This document shows, one piece after another, positions 14,231 through 22,030 of a stretch of DNA of 22,030 bases. The notes below the pieces were generated by a model that was given only the letters and a program-made list of their open reading frames with translations, did no database searches and was not told the DNA's origin. The stretch comes from Solirubrobacterales bacterium (GTDB lineage: Bacteria; Actinomycetota; Thermoleophilia; Solirubrobacterales; Solirubrobacteraceae): assembly GCA_003151895.1 (NCBI GenBank), contig PLYX01000289.1, positions 577 through 22,606 of the forward strand, read 5' to 3'. The position numbers were made by a program, and so were the translations under genes. Every line of letters starts with the position of its first letter. Position 1 is the stretch's first letter.

Positions 14231-17200
14231 GTGAGGAAGTCTTTTCGAGGGGCTTGTGTAGCGCGGGCGAGGATGCGTCGGCTGGCTGTCGCGCTCGTGG
14301 TCGTGGCGTGTGGTGTGCTCGCTCTCGGGGCGGGCTCGGCGTTTGCCTCGTTTACATTCCCATTCGATGGTGAACTCGCACCGTCGGGCGCCTCGTTTGG
14401 GAGCCTTGAAGCAGGCAGCGTAGCGATCGACGACGCGAATGGCGATACGTATGTCGCGGATTCCGCGTCGGGCGCGGTGGATGTCTTTGAAACGGCCACG
14501 GGATCGCAGCTTGCGGGTCTCAACGACTCGCTGACGCCCGCGGGGTCGTTCGGCGGGGGGAAGGTAGAGGTCGCCGCGAACAACGGCACGGGCGATGTGT
14601 ACGTCCTCGACTCGACCCACAACGTGGTCGATGTGTTCAGCTCGGCGGGTGGTTATGTGTGTCAGATCACGGGCAGCGCTACGCCGTCGGCAAGTGAGTG
14701 CAACGGTGTCGGGGGGAGCGATACGCCTGCGCATGGGTTCAGCACGCCGGGTGGGATCGCGGTGGATCAGGCGACGGGCAACGTGTATGTGGTCGATGCG
14801 CACAACGGTGCTGTCGATGTGTTCGGAGCTGGTGGGGCTTATCTGTCTTCTTCCTCGATCTCGCTCTCTTCGATCGAAGGTGGGTTCAACGCCAGGTTTA
14901 CGCGTGGTATAGCGGTCGATGATTTCAACGGCGATGTGTATATCTCGGACTCCGGGTCGCCCAACCCCGCAGGCGAAGACGTTGTGTACGTATTCAACGC
15001 TGCCGGGGAATACCAGACGGCGTGGACCGGCATACCGGGGCAAGCCTTCGGTGGGGGCTACGTCAGTGTCGCTGCGGACAACGCGAGCGGTGAGGTTTAC
15101 GTCACCTCCACGGTCCACGGGGCCACCGATGTCTTTGAAGCGTCGGGGGGATACATCACGCAGTTCAGCCACTTCTTCAAGGGCCCGCAGGGGACTGCTG
15201 TCGATCAGGGTACCCACAAGATCTACGTCTCCGACAACAGCCCGTCTGTGGTGGACATCTTCAGCCCCGGTCCAGTCCTCATCCCCGATGTCACGACGGG
15301 CTCGGTGTCCAACACGCACCCAACAAGCGTCACCTTCGAAGGCACGGTCAACCCCGACGGCGTCCAGGTCACCGCATGCAAGTTCGAATACCGCACCGCG
15401 ACCGGCTCTTGGCAGAGCGTCGCGTGCGCGTCGGAACCCGGCTCGGGGTCGAGTGAAGTGCCGGTCAGCGCCGAAGCGACCGGCCTGCAGCCGAACACGA
15501 CCTATCACTACCGGCTGACCGCGTCCAACGCAAACGGCGCCAACAGCGGTGAAGACGCGACGTTCACGACGCCTGGGCCGCCAGCGATCGACGAAGAGTC
15601 CTCCGCGAATATCACGCCGACGAGCGCAGACATCCAGGCGCAGATCAAGCCCAACGGGATCGACACCACCTACCACTTCCAGTACGGCACCAGCACCGCC
15701 TACGGGACCACAGCTCCCATCCCAGACGGCGACGCGGGCTCCGGTACCGTCGATGTTGGGCAGAGCGTCTCGATCGAAGGGCTCTCACCGGACACGACCT
15801 ACCACTACCGAGTCGTAGCAACAAACTCCGCTGGCACCACGTTCGGTGAAGATAAGACGTTCGCGTCTCTGCCGCCGGTCTCGATCGACAGCACCTCCGC
15901 CTCCCAGGTCAACGCTACGAGCGCGCGCCTTGAAGCCGAACTGAACCCGCATGGGCTGGCCAGCGAATACCGCTTCGAATACGGCCCAACCACCGCCTAC
16001 GGCACCAGCATCCCGATCCCTGACGGCAGCGCTGGCTCTTCCAAAGCCGACACGACGGTCGAAAACCTGATCCAGGAACTCTTGCCCTCGACCACCTACC
16101 ACTACCGCGTGATCGCCCACAACGCCCTGAACAAACCCGGCGAGGTGGTGGAAGGCCCCGACCGCAGCTTCACGACCCAGGGCCCGGCCTCGATCCTCCC
16201 AGACGGAAGGACATGGGAACTGGTCTCCCCACCGAACAAGCACGGCGCCCCGCTTGAACCGATCACCGAAGAAGGCGGGCTGATTCAGACCGCGCCGAAC
16301 GGCGGCGCCTTCGCCTATGTCGCGCTCGGGCCGACCGACACCGACCCCAAAGGGGTCAGGAGCCCCTCAGACACCCAGCTGCTCGCCACCCGCGGCCCGG
16401 CCGGCTGGTCCACACAGGACATCACGACACCGCACGAAGAAATCACGCCCATATTCGTGGGCTTCCCCTCCGAGTACCAGTTCTTCTCCGAAGACCTCTC
16501 CGCGAGCGCCGTCGCACCGGCCGGCGCCACCCCGCTGTCCTCACAGGCGACCGAACGGACCCCCTACCGCCGCGAAGCAGACGGCGAATTCGTGGCGCTC
16601 GTGACCCCCGAAAACACACCCCCGGGGGCGAAATTCGGGGGTGAAGAACTGCCCAGCGGATTCCGCAAAGGCGTCGAATTCCTCACCGCCACGCCCGACC
16701 TGAGCCACATGATCCTGACGGCACCGCAGATCCTTGCGCCGGGCTTCCAACCAGGCTTTGAAGCGACCAAAGAAGCGAACCTGTATGAGCTCGCAGGCGG
16801 CAAGCTGACGCTCGTCAGCGTGCTGCCGAACGAACAGCCGGCATCCGAAGCGGGCCTCAGTTCCGGCGTCGGCGGCCGTGGGTTCAATGTGCGCGGCGCA
16901 ATCTCAACTACCGGCAGCCGGGTGGTGTTCGAAACCACCGGAAGCGGTGTCGATGACCTGTACCTACGTGACGTCACCCTCGGCAAGACCGTGCAGCTCG
17001 ACGAACCCCAGCCCGGAGCGGCCGGGGGAACGGGGGCGGCCGTATTCCAGGCGGCAAACAGCGACGCGAGCAAGGTGTTCTTCACCGACGCCTCACGGCT
17101 GACCCCAGATTCGACGGCGAGGTTGAGCGAACCCGACCTCTACATGTGCGAAATGCATGAGAGCGAAGGTCACCTCGCCTGCGCGCTCTCGGACCTGAGC

Positions 17201-18445
17201 GTCGACCACAACGCCGGCGAGGCGGCCAACGTCCAGGGCGAAGTCTCGGCGATCGACGCCTCGGGCACCCACGTCTACTTCGCAGCCAACGGAGTGCTGA
17301 CGAGCACGCCCAACGCCCGCGGGGAAGTCGCCGTGCCGGGGGTGTGCAACAGCGAAGGGGAATCGACTTGCAACCTCTACTCATACGACACGGCCGCGCA
17401 CCAGATCGCCCTGGTGGCGGTGCTCTCGAGCCATGATGACCCCGACTGGGCGGGCCGCACGGCCCTGGCGGTGCTCGGCAACCTGACCGCGCGCAGCTCG
17501 CCTGACGGCCACTACTTCACGTTCATGTCGCGTCGCAGCCTGACCGGCTATGACAACCGCGACGCGCGTAGCGGGGAACCCGACGAGGAGGTCTTCCAGT
17601 TCGACAGCTCGAGCGGCAAGCTGAGCTGCGTCTCGTGCAACCCGACGGGCGCGCGGCCGGACGGGGTGTTCGACAAGCCGGGCTTCCCGGGGCTGCTGGT
17701 CGACCACGCCAGCTCGTGGGGAAACAAGAACGGCGACCCGCGCTGGCTGGCCGGCTCGATCCCCGGCTGGACGCTTGGGCCCTCGCACGAAACCTCCCTC
17801 TACCAATCGCGCTACCTCTCTAACAGCGGCCGCGAGTTCTTCAACTCCGCAGACGCCCTGGTGCCCCAGGACACCAACAACGTCAACGACGTCTACGAGT
17901 TCGAGCCTCCCGGAGTCGGCGACTGCACGAGCTCTGCGAAGAGCTACTCGGCCACCTCCGGCGGCTGCGTGGCGCTGATCTCCTCCGGCACCTCCAAGGA
18001 AGAATCGGCTTTCCTTGACGCCTCAGAATCGGGCGATGAGGTGTTCTTCCTGACCAACTCGAGGCTGCTCGGCAGCGACGTCGACAGTGCCTTCGACGTC
18101 TACGACGCCCACGTCTGCTCCTCCTCATCGCCCTGCCCGCCGCCGCCCTCGCCACCGGCGCCCGTCTGCGAAGGGGACACCTGTCAGAACCCGACCCCGC
18201 CACCGGGTGAATCCACGCCGTCCTCGCTCACCTACAAAGGGCCCGGCAATGCCACCCCGGTGCCTGTGGTGAAAGCCAAGGCAAGGCCGCTGACGCGGGC
18301 ACAGAAGCTCACCAGAGCCTTGAACACCTGCAGGAAGAAGCACCACAAGCTTAAGCGCATGGCCTGCGAACGCCAGGCCCGCAAACGCTACGGCCCCTCG
18401 ACGGCCAGGCGCTCGGCAGCTCACCCCAACCGGAGGGTTAAATGA
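14231..18445 (+). CDS. Exported mosaic protein: NHL propeller, fibronectin-like repeats and TolB-like propeller (operon gene 4)
   Basis: 1404 aa from GTG 14231 (1429 if ATG 14156 is used). Signal peptide about 1-39 with RARMRR before the hydrophobic core and cleavage after AFA. Residues about 60-347 form six NHL blades (SVAIDDANGDTYVAD, GIAVDQATGNVYVVD, GIAVDDFNGDVYISD and others). Three fibronectin-like domains follow (about 352-448, 450-545, 548-650), sharing PDTTYHYR and the 'DEESxxNxTxxSAxIxAQI' junction with gene 3. Then LPDGRTWELVSPPNKHG (about 656-672) opens a gene-1-type propeller with the same landmarks: SCVSCNPTG (about 1132), ALVPQDTN (about 1209), FDVYDAHV and CEGDTCQ (about 1313). 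The basic tail has PLTRAQKLTRAL. It therefore joins the architectures of genes 3 and 1. The first about 1 kb is visibly richer in T at third positions than the rest. Likely a large surface or extracellular binding protein. Confidence 0.88.
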   Translation: MRKSFRGACVARARMRRLAVALVVVACGVLALGAGSAFASFTFPFDGELAPSGASFGSLEAGSVAIDDANGDTYVADSASGAVDVFETATGSQLAGLNDSLTPAGSFGGGKVEVAANNGTGDVYVLDSTHNVVDVFSSAGGYVCQITGSATPSASECNGVGGSDTPAHGFSTPGGIAVDQATGNVYVVDAHNGAVDVFGAGGAYLSSSSISLSSIEGGFNARFTRGIAVDDFNGDVYISDSGSPNPAGEDVVYVFNAAGEYQTAWTGIPGQAFGGGYVSVAADNASGEVYVTSTVHGATDVFEASGGYITQFSHFFKGPQGTAVDQGTHKIYVSDNSPSVVDIFSPGPVLIPDVTTGSVSNTHPTSVTFEGTVNPDGVQVTACKFEYRTATGSWQSVACASEPGSGSSEVPVSAEATGLQPNTTYHYRLTASNANGANSGEDATFTTPGPPAIDEESSANITPTSADIQAQIKPNGIDTTYHFQYGTSTAYGTTAPIPDGDAGSGTVDVGQSVSIEGLSPDTTYHYRVVATNSAGTTFGEDKTFASLPPVSIDSTSASQVNATSARLEAELNPHGLASEYRFEYGPTTAYGTSIPIPDGSAGSSKADTTVENLIQELLPSTTYHYRVIAHNALNKPGEVVEGPDRSFTTQGPASILPDGRTWELVSPPNKHGAPLEPITEEGGLIQTAPNGGAFAYVALGPTDTDPKGVRSPSDTQLLATRGPAGWSTQDITTPHEEITPIFVGFPSEYQFFSEDLSASAVAPAGATPLSSQATERTPYRREADGEFVALVTPENTPPGAKFGGEELPSGFRKGVEFLTATPDLSHMILTAPQILAPGFQPGFEATKEANLYELAGGKLTLVSVLPNEQPASEAGLSSGVGGRGFNVRGAISTTGSRVVFETTGSGVDDLYLRDVTLGKTVQLDEPQPGAAGGTGAAVFQAANSDASKVFFTDASRLTPDSTARLSEPDLYMCEMHESEGHLACALSDLSVDHNAGEAANVQGEVSAIDASGTHVYFAANGVLTSTPNARGEVAVPGVCNSEGESTCNLYSYDTAAHQIALVAVLSSHDDPDWAGRTALAVLGNLTARSSPDGHYFTFMSRRSLTGYDNRDARSGEPDEEVFQFDSSSGKLSCVSCNPTGARPDGVFDKPGFPGLLVDHASSWGNKNGDPRWLAGSIPGWTLGPSHETSLYQSRYLSNSGREFFNSADALVPQDTNNVNDVYEFEPPGVGDCTSSAKSYSATSGGCVALISSGTSKEESAFLDASESGDEVFFLTNSRLLGSDVDSAFDVYDAHVCSSSSPCPPPPSPPAPVCEGDTCQNPTPPPGESTPSSLTYKGPGNATPVPVVKAKARPLTRAQKLTRALNTCRKKHHKLKRMACERQARKRYGPSTARRSAAHPNRRVK

Positions 18446-18449
18446 TGCG
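18284..18449 (+). repeat. Copy B of the basic-tail/gene-junction repeat (end of gene 4)
   Basis: Matches 13997-14163 beginning with 31 identical bases, then diverges in the Lys/Arg-rich codons and ends with the same TAAATGATGCG across the stop and next start. Copy B also carries the CAACCGGAGGGTT ribosome-site block that is lacking in copy A. Confidence 0.7.
18432..18437 (+). promoter_or_regulatory. Ribosome-binding site of gene 5 inside the gene 4 tail codons
   Basis: GGAGGG lies 7 nt before the ATG at 18445 and only 4 nt before the ATG at 18442. The 7-nt spacing matches gene 3 exactly, so 18445 is the favoured start. The bases also encode Arg-Arg-Val of the gene 4 tail. Confidence 0.75.
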
Positions 18450-21400
18450 GCGAATCGTAATGACAGTGTCTTTCCTGGCCGTGCTCGTGATGGCTCTCGC
18501 CACCGCGGGTGAGGCGTCCGCCGCGTCCCCCTGGTTTCGCCTGACCTCGCGCACCGTCCCCACCCACATCGCCCCCGGGGGCGAAGGCACGATCGTCGTC
18601 CAGGCGATCAACCTCGGCAACGCTCCGACCGCCTCGGGACCCGGCGAAGACGGCATCTTGGGCACCAAAGACGACGTCACGACGATCCCTTACGTCTTCT
18701 CCGACAAGCTGCCCGCCGGGATGATCCTGCAGGGCGTCGAATTCTTCGCCCCGTCTCCTCCGGCCTTCGGGTTGCCCAACCCGCCCGACCTCGGCCCCGG
18801 CGGGGAACAGGGCTTCTTCGAATACTGCAAAACCACCCCTGAAAGCGTCACCTGCTCAGCCGAACCGGCCCTCTTCGGGCTCGAAGTCCCCGCACTGCTC
18901 GCCGGGCCCGTCCTCCCCTACAACTTCCTCGAAATGCGCCTGAAGGTCAAAGACGTTGGCGTCAAACCCAAAGCGATCAACGAAACACTCATCTCAGGCG
19001 GCGGCGCCCCCTCGCGCACGCTCAACCGCGAAGTCCCGATCTCGAGCTCCCCGGCCGGCTTCGGCGTCGGCGAATTCCTGCTGCAGCCCGAAGAAGAAGG
19101 CGGCGAAGCCGACGCCCACGCCGGCACCCACCCCTACCAGCTGACCAACGTGCTGAGCTTCAACCGCGACTCGACCGAAACGCTGAACCCCCCGGCGCTG
19201 GTGCGAAACCTCGACTTCAAGCTGCCCCCCGGCCAGGTCGGCAACGCCACCGCCCTGCCCCAGTGCAATGACACCGAGTTCGCCAAAGTCAAACAAGGCG
19301 GCGCGGTGAACTCCTGCCCGGGCAACACGACGATCGGCGTGGCCGTCGTCACCGTCTCGATCAACGCCGGCGGCGAAACCCCCTTCACCGTGCCGGTCTT
19401 CAACCTCGCTCCGGCCACGGGCGAGCCCGCGCGCTTTGGCTTTGAGGTGCTCAGAAACCCCGTGATCCTCGACACCTCGCTGCGCAGCGGCGCCGGCGAA
19501 GACTACGGCGTCACGGTCTCGGTCAGGAACACCACGCAGCTGCTCAACTTCATCTCGGCCACGACCGTCTTCTGGGGCGCGCCCAATGACCCAAGCCACA
19601 ACGCCTCGCGCGGCTGGGGCTGCATCGTCGGCGGCAGATACCAGGTCGAATCGGGCCAGGAATGCGAACTCTCACACGACGCCCACCCGGCGGCCTTCCT
19701 GACACTGCCGGCCAACTGCCGCCAGCCGTTCAACCCAAGTCTCACGGCGACCTCCTGGCCGACCAAAGCGGCGCCTGAAGGGCTCTCCTTCGGACCGCTC
19801 ACCTACAACCTCGCCGATGACTCCGGCAACCCGCTCTCGCTCACCGGCTGCAACCAGCTCGTGTTCGCGCCGAAGCTCGAAGCGAAGCCAACCAGCGAAA
19901 GCGCCTCCTCCCCGACCGGGCTGAACGTCAACCTCGACTTCGACGATGAAGGTCTCACGAACGCAACCGGCACCGCCCAGTCACAGCTGAAGGACACCTC
20001 CGTCGTGCTGCCCGAAGGGCTCACGATCAACCCGTCCTCCGGTGTCGGCCTGGGCGGATGCACGACCGCGGACTACGCGGCCGAGAGCCTCGAATCCGCT
20101 CCCGGGGCGGGCTGCCCGAGCAACTCCAAGCTCGGCACGGTCGAAATCGAATCGCCGCTGATCAAGCCGGTCATCCACGGCTCGCTGTTCATCGCCCAGC
20201 CCCACGAAAACCCCTTCAACTCGCTCGTCGCCCTCTACATCGTCGCGAAGAACCCCGAAACGGGGGTCATCATCAAGCTCGCGGGCCGTGTCGAAGCGGG
20301 CGGCCAGGCAGGTGTCGTCGGTCTGGCACCCGGCCAGCTGAGGACAACGTTCGAAAACAACCCGCAGCTCCCGTTCAGCCACTTCAACTTCCATTTCCGC
20401 GAAGGCCAGCAGGCCCCGCTGATCACCCCCGCGACCTGCGGCACCTACACGACCGACGCGCTGCTGGTCCCGTGGTCTGAACCCGCATCGATCCTGACGG
20501 ACACCTGGCCGTTCTCGATCACAAGCGGCTCCGGCGGCGGCGCCTGCCCCGCGGGCACCTCGCCGTTCACCCCGCAGATCGCCGCCGGCACGCAGAGCAA
20601 CACGGCGGGCGCCTTCAGCCCGTTCTTCCTGCACCTGACAAGGACCGACGGCGAGAGCGAGATCTCCTCGTTCTCGACCGTTCTGCCGCCGGGCCTCTCC
20701 GGGGTGCTGGCGGGCATCCCGTTCTGCCCCGAGGTTGCGATCGCCCTGGCGCGCACCCACACCGGCCACCAGGAGCAAACAGAACCCGCATGCCCGGCCT
20801 CCAGCCGGCTCGGGTCCTCCCAGGTCGGCACGGGTGTCGGCGCGGTCCTCGCCTACACCCCGGGCACGGTGTATCTCGGCGGCCCGTACAACGGCGACCC
20901 GTTCTCGCTCGTGTCCGTCACCTCGGCTGTGGTCGGCCCGTTCGACCTCGGATCGATCGTGATCCGCTTCGGCCTGAAGATCGACCCGCACACCGCCCAG
21001 GTCTCAGTCGACCCGACAGCCTCCGAACCGATCCCGACGATCATCGACGGCATCGTCACCCACGTCCGCGACATCCGCGTCTCGATCGACCGGCCGAACT
21101 TCACCCTGAACCCGACGAGCTGCGAACCGATGTCAATCGGCAGCACCCTCACCAGCAGCCTCGGCCAGACGGCCACGGTCGCCTCGCCGTTCCAGGCCTC
21201 AAGCTGCGCGTCCCTGAAGTTCGCCCCCGACTTCAAAGTCTCGACGTCGGGCAAAACATCAAGGGCCAACGGCGCGAGCCTGCACGTGAAGCTCACCTAC
21301 CCCAAAGCGCTGTTCGGGACCCAGGCGAATATCAGCAAGGTCAAGGTGAACCTGCCCAAGCAGCTCCCTTCGCGGTTGACGACGCTGCAGAAGGCGTGTC

Positions 21401-21837
21401 CTGACAGCACGTTCAACGCGAACCCGGCGTCGTGTCCCTCAGCGTCGCGGATCGGGACCGCGAAAGCGACGACACCGCTGTTGCCGGTCGGGTTGAGCGG
21501 TCCCGTGTACTTCGTCTCGCACGGTGGGGCGAAGTTCCCCGAACTGGTGATCGTCCTGTCGGGCTATGGCGTGACCGTCCAGTTGCAAGCGGAAACGTTC
21601 ATCAGCAAAGCGGGGATCACGAGCTCGACGTTCAGGACGGTGCCCGATGTGCCGGTCGGCACATTCGAATTGACCCTCCCGCAGGGCAAGTTCTCCGCGC
21701 TCGCGGCGAACGGCAACCTGTGCAAGAGCAAGCTGAAGATGCCCACAGCGTTCACCGCGCAGAACGGCGCCGTGATCCACCAGTCCACGCCGATCGGCGT
21801 GACAGGCTGCCCGAAGGCAAAGAAGAAGAAGAAATAG
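18445..21837 (+). CDS. Large exported cysteine-repeat protein (operon gene 5; paralogue of gene 2)
   Basis: 1130 aa from ATG 18445 (1131 from ATG 18442, which overlaps the gene 4 stop by 4 nt). Signal peptide about 1-26 (ASA/AS). Residues about 28-200 form a divergent Ig/DUF11-like N-terminal region. The body carries the same four cysteine-paired units as gene 2 (Cys pairs about 274/291, 539/557, 761/783, 985/997), each with C-P-x-x-[ST]-x-[IL]-G, and shared landmarks such as NNPQLPF, FSPFxLxxxRxD, VYLGGPYNGDPF and SIDRPxFTxNPTSC. The last about 200 residues are nearly superimposable on gene 2. It ends GCPKAKKKKK, a shorter polybasic tail than its paralogue. It lacks the 'GTFTL' module found near the gene 2 N-terminus. 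Last gene of the operon, followed by a GC-rich stem-loop. Function unknown; probably structural at the cell surface. Confidence 0.9.
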   Translation: MRRIVMTVSFLAVLVMALATAGEASAASPWFRLTSRTVPTHIAPGGEGTIVVQAINLGNAPTASGPGEDGILGTKDDVTTIPYVFSDKLPAGMILQGVEFFAPSPPAFGLPNPPDLGPGGEQGFFEYCKTTPESVTCSAEPALFGLEVPALLAGPVLPYNFLEMRLKVKDVGVKPKAINETLISGGGAPSRTLNREVPISSSPAGFGVGEFLLQPEEEGGEADAHAGTHPYQLTNVLSFNRDSTETLNPPALVRNLDFKLPPGQVGNATALPQCNDTEFAKVKQGGAVNSCPGNTTIGVAVVTVSINAGGETPFTVPVFNLAPATGEPARFGFEVLRNPVILDTSLRSGAGEDYGVTVSVRNTTQLLNFISATTVFWGAPNDPSHNASRGWGCIVGGRYQVESGQECELSHDAHPAAFLTLPANCRQPFNPSLTATSWPTKAAPEGLSFGPLTYNLADDSGNPLSLTGCNQLVFAPKLEAKPTSESASSPTGLNVNLDFDDEGLTNATGTAQSQLKDTSVVLPEGLTINPSSGVGLGGCTTADYAAESLESAPGAGCPSNSKLGTVEIESPLIKPVIHGSLFIAQPHENPFNSLVALYIVAKNPETGVIIKLAGRVEAGGQAGVVGLAPGQLRTTFENNPQLPFSHFNFHFREGQQAPLITPATCGTYTTDALLVPWSEPASILTDTWPFSITSGSGGGACPAGTSPFTPQIAAGTQSNTAGAFSPFFLHLTRTDGESEISSFSTVLPPGLSGVLAGIPFCPEVAIALARTHTGHQEQTEPACPASSRLGSSQVGTGVGAVLAYTPGTVYLGGPYNGDPFSLVSVTSAVVGPFDLGSIVIRFGLKIDPHTAQVSVDPTASEPIPTIIDGIVTHVRDIRVSIDRPNFTLNPTSCEPMSIGSTLTSSLGQTATVASPFQASSCASLKFAPDFKVSTSGKTSRANGASLHVKLTYPKALFGTQANISKVKVNLPKQLPSRLTTLQKACPDSTFNANPASCPSASRIGTAKATTPLLPVGLSGPVYFVSHGGAKFPELVIVLSGYGVTVQLQAETFISKAGITSSTFRTVPDVPVGTFELTLPQGKFSALAANGNLCKSKLKMPTAFTAQNGAVIHQSTPIGVTGCPKAKKKKK
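21220..21822 (+). repeat. Copy B of the 603-bp paralogous C-terminal block (gene 5)
   Basis: Same length as copy A at 10914-11516 with no internal gap in the protein alignment. It ends at the shared GCPKAK just before the two tails diverge. Confidence 0.85.
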
Positions 21838-21853
21838 AGCCGGGCTCTTCCCC

Positions 21854-21879
21854 GGGCGCCGAGTCCCCTCCCGGCGCCT
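21854..21879 (+). terminator. GC-rich stem-loop after the operon
   Basis: GGCGCCG (21855-21861) pairs with CGGCGCC (21872-21878), plus an outer G-U pair, around a 10-nt loop. It starts 17 nt after the stop of gene 5. Only TT and then a G-run follow, so it is not a classical U-tailed terminator; it may still stabilise or end the message. Confidence 0.4.
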
Positions 21880-21917
21880 TGGGGGGGAGCCCTGAGCCGA
21901 TCGAGGCGTTCAGACAG

Positions 21918-22030
21918 ATGACTCCCAGACGACAAGGTCCCGCTGATCGCTCCGCCGGGCGCGAGCACCTCGCTGAGATCCAGCGCGCGCGGATTCTCGC
22001 GGCGATGGTCGATGTCGTCGCGGAGCGCGG
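21918..22030 (+). CDS. TetR-family regulator, N-terminal fragment cut by window edge
   Basis: The frame from ATG 21918 gives 37 complete codons and stays open to the edge. After a basic, flexible start comes EIQRARILAAMVDVVAERG, the typical first helix of a TetR DNA-binding domain (compare RILFAAVTAFASKG in the tandem regulator upstream). GAGG at 21903-21906 is a weak ribosome site. It follows the exported operon by 80 bp in the same direction, so it may be cotranscribed or have its own promoter. Whether it is single or tandem cannot be seen. Confidence 0.75.
   Translation, partial: MTPRRQGPADRSAGREHLAEIQRARILAAMVDVVAER

Noticed and set aside
14099..15676. 525-codon open frame on the minus strand opposite gene 4
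   Set aside because: His/Arg/Asp-rich product mirroring the NHL and fibronectin codons of the plus strand; crosses the gene 3/gene 4 junction; no start signal.
15300..16200. CRISPR-like or tandem DNA repeat in gene 4
   Set aside because: The recurring TACCACTACCG words are codons of fibronectin-like TYHYR motifs, spaced about 290 bp apart with no constant repeat-spacer pattern.
19981..20991. 336-codon open frame on the minus strand opposite gene 5
   Set aside because: Arg/Glu/Gly-rich, low-complexity antisense of the cysteine-repeat protein.
21881..21887. G-run after the operon as a G-quadruplex
   Set aside because: Only one run of seven G and one short neighbouring run are present; four spaced runs are needed.

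Overview
The window is a high-GC stretch of what looks like an actinobacterial chromosome. The most likely placement is class Thermoleophilia, order Solirubrobacterales (Solirubrobacter/Conexibacter/Patulibacter-like). This is an inference from three things: tandem TetR regulators, large exported proteins with NHL, fibronectin-like and WD40/TolB-like modules, and the recurring 'SPPNKHG', 'PLTRAQKL' and 'SGKTS(R/K)ANGASL' signatures, which I associate with that lineage from memory. No tRNA, rRNA, CRISPR array, insertion sequence or phage gene is visible.

Left part (1-5070): a 5'-truncated phospholipase C/acid-phosphatase-type phosphoesterase; a small protein with two membrane helices; an unrecognised 156-aa gene on the minus strand; a divergent DNA methyltransferase with the motifs DPFCGRGTT and TSPPY; and, convergent with it, a 445-aa double-headed TetR-family regulator on the minus strand. 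A short PIN-domain-like remnant lies between the unknown gene and the methyltransferase.

Middle (5071-5823): 753 bp without a convincing protein gene. It holds a perfect 16-bp palindrome, an inverted pair of TTAGGGCCCT elements, a strong sigma-70-type promoter (TTGACA-N18-TGcTAGGTT) and then a roughly 490-nt leader with three hairpins. The last hairpin resembles a terminator and lies about 80 nt before the first structural gene.

Right part (5824-21837): five co-directional genes of 721, 1204, 850, 1404 and 1130 codons, almost certainly one 16-kb operon. Three junctions are tight: 2-nt gap, 4-nt overlap and 1- or 4-nt overlap. The fourth, a 75-bp gap, carries its own Shine-Dalgarno (SD) site. 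All five proteins have a signal peptide and all five end in a short Lys/Arg-rich tail. They are built from a small module set: an exported propeller module (genes 1 and 4), six-bladed NHL propellers plus fibronectin-like repeats (genes 3 and 4), and a large protein containing four copies of a cysteine-paired repeat (genes 2 and 5). Gene 4 is a mosaic of gene-3-type and gene-1-type modules. Genes 2 and 5 are full-length paralogues whose last 201 residues align without gaps at about 75% identity.

The best candidate for an undescribed system is this five-protein exported, probably surface-associated assembly. It is transcribed from a structured leader, next to a divergent tandem TetR regulator that is the natural candidate repressor. 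A second TetR-family gene starts at 21918 and runs off the right edge. Biochemical function is unknown: no catalytic residues are recognisable in any of the five proteins.
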